11,411 nucleotides of DNA from the NCBI GenBank assembly GCA_021737905.1, contig JAIPDA010000062.1:1-11411 (forward strand), given 5' to 3'. The position numbers and the translations under genes were made by a program. The DNA is from Rhodoferax sp. (GTDB lineage: Bacteria; Pseudomonadota; Gammaproteobacteria; Burkholderiales; Burkholderiaceae_C). A model generated the notes under the pieces. That model did no database searches. It saw only the letters and a list, made by a program, of their open reading frames with translations, and was not told the DNA's origin. Positions 7,245 through 11,411 of the stretch are shown here, piece by piece. Within the stretch, counting starts at the first letter, position 1, and each line of letters starts with the position of its first letter.

Positions 7245-9645
7245 AGTTGGTAAAACGGCTAGGGGACGTCTGTGTGCTGCGCAGGTTCTGATATTGCGGA
7301 ATATTGGTGCGCAAAGTGCCTAAGGGATTGTTGCCCAGGTAGGAAAGGCCGACGAACTCGATCTGAAACATGATTTGGGTGGTGGACGTGGACCGGCTGG
7401 TGTAGGTGCGCTGCAACACAGCACGCCCGATCCAGCAACAGCCATCGTATTCAAAGCCGTACAAAGAGTCGACCATGCGCTGCTCGACCATGTTGAAATT
7501 CATGCGCCCGACGCTGTACCAGCGCCTGCCGCCCTGGCCCAGACCGGGACCCAGGGCTTGCCCCTTGTCTCCCCACAGATCATTCACAGGCCACTGCCAA
7601 CCGACGTTGATCATCTCACTGGCCGCCCGTTCGCGCTGGTACGCCAGGGTCGCCAAACGGTAGCTGCTCGGGCTGTAGCGCGCAGCCAGGGTGCTGCGCT
7701 GCGACTCTTTGAGCTCGGGGCTGTATTGCGCTGTCGCGTCCATGGACCACGCCTTTGTCCACTTGACAGAGCCGCCAACGAGTATGTCGCTCCACAGCTG
7801 CGTCACGGACGAGCCGTTCTGCGCCAGTGTGACGCGCTGGTCTTCAAATCGAAGCCTTTGGGCCGCGCCTACACGAGCCACCTCGGCGCCATTGGCATCG
7901 TCGATCAGGCGCGAGGTCAGACCCAGCGTCAACAAATTGGCATCGGAGATCTTGTCATTGCCGACAAAAGCATTTTCCGTAAAAACCGTCGCAACGTTAA
8001 AACCTCCGTCACCCGAATCGTAATTGGGTATGTTGTTTTGGTTGCGGTACGGGGTGCGCACATAAAAAGCCCGCGGCTCCAGGGTCTGGATGAACGCCCG
8101 CCCGAAAAGATTCTCGTCACGCTCGAACTGCAGTCCGCTGTCCAGGCTGAAAGTCGGCACCACGCGCGAAGTGGACATGCCGCCGCCGGTTCTGTCATGC
8201 GCAGTCTCAAACTGGTAACTGGTGGCATTGAGCAGCAGCTTGGGCGTGATGTAGCCGGCCGGCCAGCTCCAAGGCCGGCTGATCTGCCCGCGGGTAAAAG
8301 CGCGCGTCGCATTGGGCTGGCTGGTGTTGCCGATGGCAGAAAACTGGGTGAGGTCTGCGTCTACCGCCCAATTAAGCCCCGACAAGCCGCCCAGCCGCGC
8401 GTTATTGAGGCCGTATCGCGTGGTCAACTGGGGCAAACGGTCATAGGGCGGCACGATGGGGGAGCTGGCGTCGCTCAGCGTTTGCCAGTGTTGCACCAGC
8501 AGCCCGCTGCTCCAGCCATTGCGTGCCCAACTCAGCTTGACGTCATTGGGTAGCAAGCGCTGCGTCAAACTGCCACTGGCGCCGGGAAAGTCACGCCAGT
8601 AATTGGTGTCGCCGACGCGGTTGAGATTCAGGCCCAGACCGACAACGCCGAGGGAAGAAACGCCGGTCTGCAAGGTGGCGTTGTGTTGAAAAGAATATGA
8701 CCAGCGCTCTTGATCCCGCAGCTTGTCGGTGGGCATGTAGTTTGCGCGCAAAGTCCCGCTGTAGCCTGGCTCCAGATAGCGAAACTCGTTGACCAGGTTG
8801 ACGCCGCGCTTGGTCATGTAAGTGGGCGTTACCGTGGCATCGCGGTTGGGCGCAATGTCAAAGTAATAAGGCACCGTCAAAGATACACCGCTGGTAGTGT
8901 CCAAACCATAGGTTGGCGAAAGCACGCCGGACTTGCGCTTGCTGCTGAGTGGGAAACTCAGGGTGCCCGGCCAATGGAGTATGGGCACATCCTGGAAGCG
9001 CACTGTGGCGCCGGTGATCTCGCCGACTTCGGTCTCAAAGTCAAAGTAAAAGCGCTGGCCGCGCAGCTGCCAGGCCGGCAGCCAGCTGGCCTCGTTGTCG
9101 CGCTCACAGGTGGTGTAAGAGCCTTGCCAGGCAAACATGCGCTTTTCGCCCGCAAAATCAACCCGCTGCGCTGCGCCGTTACCACCGGCCACGAAGCGGT
9201 AACCGGGCGAGGTAAAAGTGCCCTCGAAACTGTCCAGCTTGAGGTCCAAGGCCGGGCCCCAATACAAATTGCCGGCGTTAGCGACGCGTACATTGCCGCG
9301 CGATTTCATGAAGTCACTGGGCTGGTAATACTCAATGCGGTCAGCGCGCAGGGCGGTTTTGCCGCGGCGCATCTCCGCGTTGCCCTCGACCAGAGAGTCG
9401 AGCTCGGGGCGGCCGCTGATTTGATCTCCAAAGACAAAGGTCGGCACTTCGTTGCCCGGCCCCACGGCCGGCTTTTCCTGCAACAGCGGCGTACGTTTTA
9501 AGGGCGCACGCAAAGCACCTGCAAGCGGCTCGGCAGGCAGGCTTTGGGCCCACAGGCAAGCGCCCGGCAGCAAGACCAGGCCAAGCAGGCGGAACGCCGC
9601 CCAGGACGCGGCGACAATGGAAAAAGAGCGAGACGCACAATGCAT
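7237..9645 (-). CDS. lptD: LPS-assembly outer-membrane protein LptD (OstA/Imp)
   Basis: LptD is the essential 26-strand beta-barrel that, with the lipoprotein LptE, inserts LPS into the outer leaflet. The 802-residue product has an N-terminal hydrophobic export signal (about 10-34), an OstA/LptA-like beta-jellyroll domain (about 85-200: VEGNAEMRRG, LRADRIEYY), then the barrel, with family landmarks PILHWPGTLSFP (221-232), SKRKSGVLSPTYG (235-247), TLEPRAFYVRTPYRNQ (521-536) and DANLLTLGLTSR (568-579). The late barrel carries the expected Cys-Cys pair (736-737) in FEYDGCCW, and Cys180 matches the second disulfide partner. Cys30 lies in the signal region, so the equivalent of E. coli Cys31 may be absent from the mature protein. 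ATG at 9645 is the only in-frame upstream start. First gene of the operon, overlapping surA by 8 bp. Confidence 0.96.
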   Translation of the reverse strand: MHCASRSFSIVAASWAAFRLLGLVLLPGACLWAQSLPAEPLAGALRAPLKRTPLLQEKPAVGPGNEVPTFVFGDQISGRPELDSLVEGNAEMRRGKTALRADRIEYYQPSDFMKSRGNVRVANAGNLYWGPALDLKLDSFEGTFTSPGYRFVAGGNGAAQRVDFAGEKRMFAWQGSYTTCERDNEASWLPAWQLRGQRFYFDFETEVGEITGATVRFQDVPILHWPGTLSFPLSSKRKSGVLSPTYGLDTTSGVSLTVPYYFDIAPNRDATVTPTYMTKRGVNLVNEFRYLEPGYSGTLRANYMPTDKLRDQERWSYSFQHNATLQTGVSSLGVVGLGLNLNRVGDTNYWRDFPGASGSLTQRLLPNDVKLSWARNGWSSGLLVQHWQTLSDASSPIVPPYDRLPQLTTRYGLNNARLGGLSGLNWAVDADLTQFSAIGNTSQPNATRAFTRGQISRPWSWPAGYITPKLLLNATSYQFETAHDRTGGGMSTSRVVPTFSLDSGLQFERDENLFGRAFIQTLEPRAFYVRTPYRNQNNIPNYDSGDGGFNVATVFTENAFVGNDKISDANLLTLGLTSRLIDDANGAEVARVGAAQRLRFEDQRVTLAQNGSSVTQLWSDILVGGSVKWTKAWSMDATAQYSPELKESQRSTLAARYSPSSYRLATLAYQRERAASEMINVGWQWPVNDLWGDKGQALGPGLGQGGRRWYSVGRMNFNMVEQRMVDSLYGFEYDGCCWIGRAVLQRTYTSRSTSTTQIMFQIEFVGLSYLGNNPLGTLRTNIPQYQNLRSTQTSPSRFTNYD

Positions 9646-9692
9646 CGTGAATGTGAGATAAACCCGGTTTGTCGATTACCGACTGATTATCC
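9646..9692. promoter_or_regulatory. Short divergent intergenic region between lptD and the amgK-like gene
   Basis: Only 47 bp separate the lptD ATG (-) from the amgK-like ATG (+). Neither start has a visible Shine-Dalgarno. On the minus strand GATAAT (9685-9690) resembles a -10 box for lptD, but a TTGCAA upstream is only 14 bp away, too close for a standard -35. No convincing promoter is seen for the plus strand, so promoters may lie within the opposing genes and overlap. Confidence 0.35.
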
Positions 9693-10913
9693 ATGACCCC
9701 CTCTTTTGCAAACCCTGCCAGCACTGCGGATATCGTTTGGAGCGACCCTGGGCGGGCTGCCTTCTTCGCCCAATGGCTGAGCGTCACCAGCGCGGCCAGC
9801 CAGCTCGACCCGGCCACGCTGCGCCTGGCCTCGGCAGATGCCAGTTTCAGGCGCTACTTTCGCATTGATCGCATTGACCGGGCTGCGGGCAGTTGCATCA
9901 TCATGGACGCGCCACCGGCGCTCGAAGACTGCGCGCCCTTCGTCAAAATCGCTGCGCTGATGGCCGAAGCCGGGCTGAACGCGCCGCGCGTGCTGGCCTG
10001 GGACAAAGCGCAAGGCTTCATGCTGCTCAGCGACCTGGGCTCGCAAACCATGATGCAGCTCATCCAGCAGCAGGCGCCGCTGGATGCTTTTCCACCGGCA
10101 GGCTCGCCGATTCACCAGATGTACATGGACGCGGTGGACGCGCTGATTGCCTGGCAACTCTCGTCACGCCCCGGCGTGTTGCCGGCTTACGACGCCGCTC
10201 TGCTGTCGCGCGAGCTGCAACTCTTTCCCGACTGGTACATCGCCAAGCACCGCGGCATCACGGTGAATGCGGGCCTGCAGGACAAACTCGCCGGCTTCTT
10301 TGCACAAATCAAGGACAGCAATCTCAACTCCCTGGGCGGCGCCCGCGTCTTCGTGCACCGCGACTTCATGCCGAGGAACTTGATGATTTCACCAAGTCTC
10401 AACTCCCTGCCCCGCACAGAGGCATCGAGCCCCGCCGCCGGGCCGCCCCAAGGCGGGGCAGCCCCCCCGGGGGGCAGCGAACCACACGCAGTGGGGAGCG
10501 TGGGGGCCTACAACCTTGGGGTGCTGGATTTCCAGGACGCGGTGTATGGACCGATCACCTACGACATCGCCAGCCTGATGCGTGACGCTTTCCTCAGCTG
10601 GGACGAAGAGTTTGTGCTGGACATCACCATCCGCTACTGGCAAAAAGCCCGCAAGGCCGGCTTGCCGGTGGGTGACGACTTTGGCGAGTTTTACCGTGCC
10701 GTCGAATGGATGGGTTTACAACGCCACCTGAAGATTCTGGGCATTTTTGCGCGGCTGACGCTGCGCGACGGCAAGCCGCATTACCTGGCCGACACGCCGC
10801 GCTTCATCAAGTACGCGCGCAGTACCGCTTCGCGTTACCGCCAGTTAGGGCCCTTGATGGTGCTGCTTGACGAGATTGAGGGCAACGAAACCCGCGTGGG
10901 CTACACGTTTTGA
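9693..10913 (+). CDS. amgK: AmgK-like N-acetylmuramate/N-acetylglucosamine kinase (APH fold) with in-frame repeat insertion
   Basis: This belongs to the aminoglycoside phosphotransferase-fold kinases next to lptD. The characterised Pseudomonas AmgK phosphorylates MurNAc and GlcNAc at the anomeric carbon in cytoplasmic peptidoglycan recycling, which bypasses fosfomycin-sensitive synthesis. Visible family features: LRLASADASFRRYFRI (43-58), the hinge FMLLSDLGSQTMMQLI (109-124), the catalytic loop HRDFMPRNL (222-230; Asp224, Asn229) and metal-binding DFQDAVYGP (279-287; Asp279), then the family-specific tail (WMGLQRHLKILGIFARL). At 406 residues it is about 60 longer than usual. Roughly 40 of these (about 234-273, Pro/Gly/Ala-rich) lie between the catalytic loop and DFQD, where relatives have a few residues, and are encoded by a palindromic DNA repeat. 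The frame is intact, but activity is uncertain. The usual partner murU is not directly downstream; rsmE is. Confidence 0.8.
   Translation: MTPSFANPASTADIVWSDPGRAAFFAQWLSVTSAASQLDPATLRLASADASFRRYFRIDRIDRAAGSCIIMDAPPALEDCAPFVKIAALMAEAGLNAPRVLAWDKAQGFMLLSDLGSQTMMQLIQQQAPLDAFPPAGSPIHQMYMDAVDALIAWQLSSRPGVLPAYDAALLSRELQLFPDWYIAKHRGITVNAGLQDKLAGFFAQIKDSNLNSLGGARVFVHRDFMPRNLMISPSLNSLPRTEASSPAAGPPQGGAAPPGGSEPHAVGSVGAYNLGVLDFQDAVYGPITYDIASLMRDAFLSWDEEFVLDITIRYWQKARKAGLPVGDDFGEFYRAVEWMGLQRHLKILGIFARLTLRDGKPHYLADTPRFIKYARSTASRYRQLGPLMVLLDEIEGNETRVGYTF
10397..10508. repeat. G/C-rich multi-hairpin interspersed repeat inserted in the amgK-like gene
   Basis: Several inverted repeats are packed here: GCCCCGCC (10429-10436) with GGCGGGGC (10452-10459); GCCCCCC-C-GGGGGGC (10461-10475), a perfect palindrome; and CACGC (10485-10489) with GCGTG (10498-10502). 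The pattern of C-rich and G-rich arms, then GCAGCGA, then GAGCGTGGGGGC, resembles palindromic elements scattered between genes in Comamonadaceae chromosomes. That is recall, not a search. Here it lies inside a gene, has no stop codon in the gene's frame and keeps the frame. Edges are approximate; the left one begins with a 13-mer also present at 10322-10334. Confidence 0.75.
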
Positions 10914-11411
10914 GCGCTCGCTTTTTTGCCGATGTGACCATGGCCGCCGGCGCTGCGCTCAGCCTGCCTGAGGGCACGGCGCGCCACGTGCAGGTGCTGC
11001 GGCTGCAACCGGGCCATCAGATCACGCTGTTCAACGGCCAGGGCGGCGAGTGGAACGCCACCATCACCCGCATGGGCCGCAGCGACGTCGAGGTGACACT
11101 GGGCGTACACCGACCCGATGAACGCGAAGCCGGCCGTGCCGTACAACTGGCGCTGGGTATGCCGGCCAACGAGCGCATGGACTGGCTGGTCGAGAAAGCC
11201 ACCGAACTGGGCGCAGCCAGCATCCAACCGCTGCACACCAGCCGCACCGTGCTGCGCCTGGCCGGCGAGCGTGCTGACAAAAAACAAAAGCATTGGCAGT
11301 CGGTGGCGGTGTCCGCTTGCGAGCAATGCGGCGGCAACCGCGTGCCCGCCGTGGCGCCGGTGCAAGACCTCGCCGCCTGGCTCAAGTCCTTGCCACCTAT
11401 CGATCCGCAAG
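10910..11411 (+). CDS. rsmE: 16S rRNA (uracil1498-N3)-methyltransferase RsmE (partial, N-terminal 167 residues)
   Basis: RsmE is a SPOUT-class methyltransferase that uses S-adenosylmethionine to modify U1498 of 16S rRNA in the assembled 30S subunit. The visible 167 residues hold the N-terminal PUA-like RNA-binding domain (about 1-70: RFFADV, ARHVQVLRLQPG, LFNGQGGEW) and the start of the SPOUT domain, with family-typical ERMDWLVEKATELGAASIQPL (88-108, read in part) and SACEQCGGNRVP (135-146). Homologues begin with PRFF or ARFF, so the start is best placed at the TTG at 10910, which shares TTGA with the upstream stop (4-bp overlap). A GTG at 10934 or ATG at 10940 would cut into the conserved beginning. 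The gene continues past the window edge. Overlap suggests translational coupling to the amgK-like gene. Confidence 0.93.
   Translation, partial: MSARFFADVTMAAGAALSLPEGTARHVQVLRLQPGHQITLFNGQGGEWNATITRMGRSDVEVTLGVHRPDEREAGRAVQLALGMPANERMDWLVEKATELGAASIQPLHTSRTVLRLAGERADKKQKHWQSVAVSACEQCGGNRVPAVAPVQDLAAWLKSLPPIDPQ

Noticed and set aside
7375..8553. 392-codon plus-strand open frame inside lptD
   Set aside because: Shadow of the lptD coding strand in a G/C-rich genome; no ribosome site and no recognisable domain.
10429..10502. CRISPR array or rho-independent terminator in the hairpin-rich stretch of the amgK-like gene
   Set aside because: The repeats are inverted, not regularly spaced direct repeats, and there is no T-run; the gene reads through it.

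Overview
The window looks like chromosome from a betaproteobacterium of the order Burkholderiales, most likely family Comamonadaceae (Polaromonas/Rhodoferax/Variovorax-like). This rests on high G+C, on the protein sequences (MaeB, LptD, SurA, RsmA), on the lptD-surA-rsmA order with amgK divergent, and on a G/C-rich multi-hairpin repeat of a kind I associate with this family. The assignment is from memory of sequence character, not from a search.

Layout, left to right. Positions 1-1279 (+) hold the end of a rubredoxin gene and, 9 bp later, a FAD/NADH rubredoxin reductase: a small electron-transfer pair. Positions 1465-3774 (+) encode a full-length MaeB-type malic enzyme with its C-terminal phosphotransacetylase-like domain, preceded by a 185-bp gap with a probable -10 box. 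Positions 3950-4835 (+) hold a barnase-type secreted guanyl-preferring ribonuclease followed by its barstar-type inhibitor; by eye this island is richer in A/T than its neighbours. It ends at a strong bidirectional terminator (about 5018-5047).

On the minus strand, 9645 down to 5076, is an envelope/ribosome operon: lptD (LPS outer-membrane translocon), surA (periplasmic chaperone and prolyl isomerase that helps LptD and other barrels fold) and rsmA/ksgA (16S rRNA dimethyltransferase). lptD and surA overlap by 8 bp; surA and rsmA are 42 bp apart with no pdxA between them. Divergent from lptD, across only 47 bp, is an amgK-like sugar kinase (9693-10913, +) of peptidoglycan recycling, whose stop overlaps a TTG start of rsmE (16S rRNA m3U1498 methyltransferase), which runs off the window end.

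The most unusual feature is inside the amgK-like gene. A G/C-rich palindromic repeat of about 110 bp sits in frame between the catalytic loop (HRDFMPRN) and the metal-binding DFQD motif, adding about 40 Pro/Gly/Ala-rich residues without breaking the reading frame. The second most interesting locus is the barnase/barstar pair, with two palindromes in its leader. Everything else is largely housekeeping, and I see no clearly new multi-gene system.
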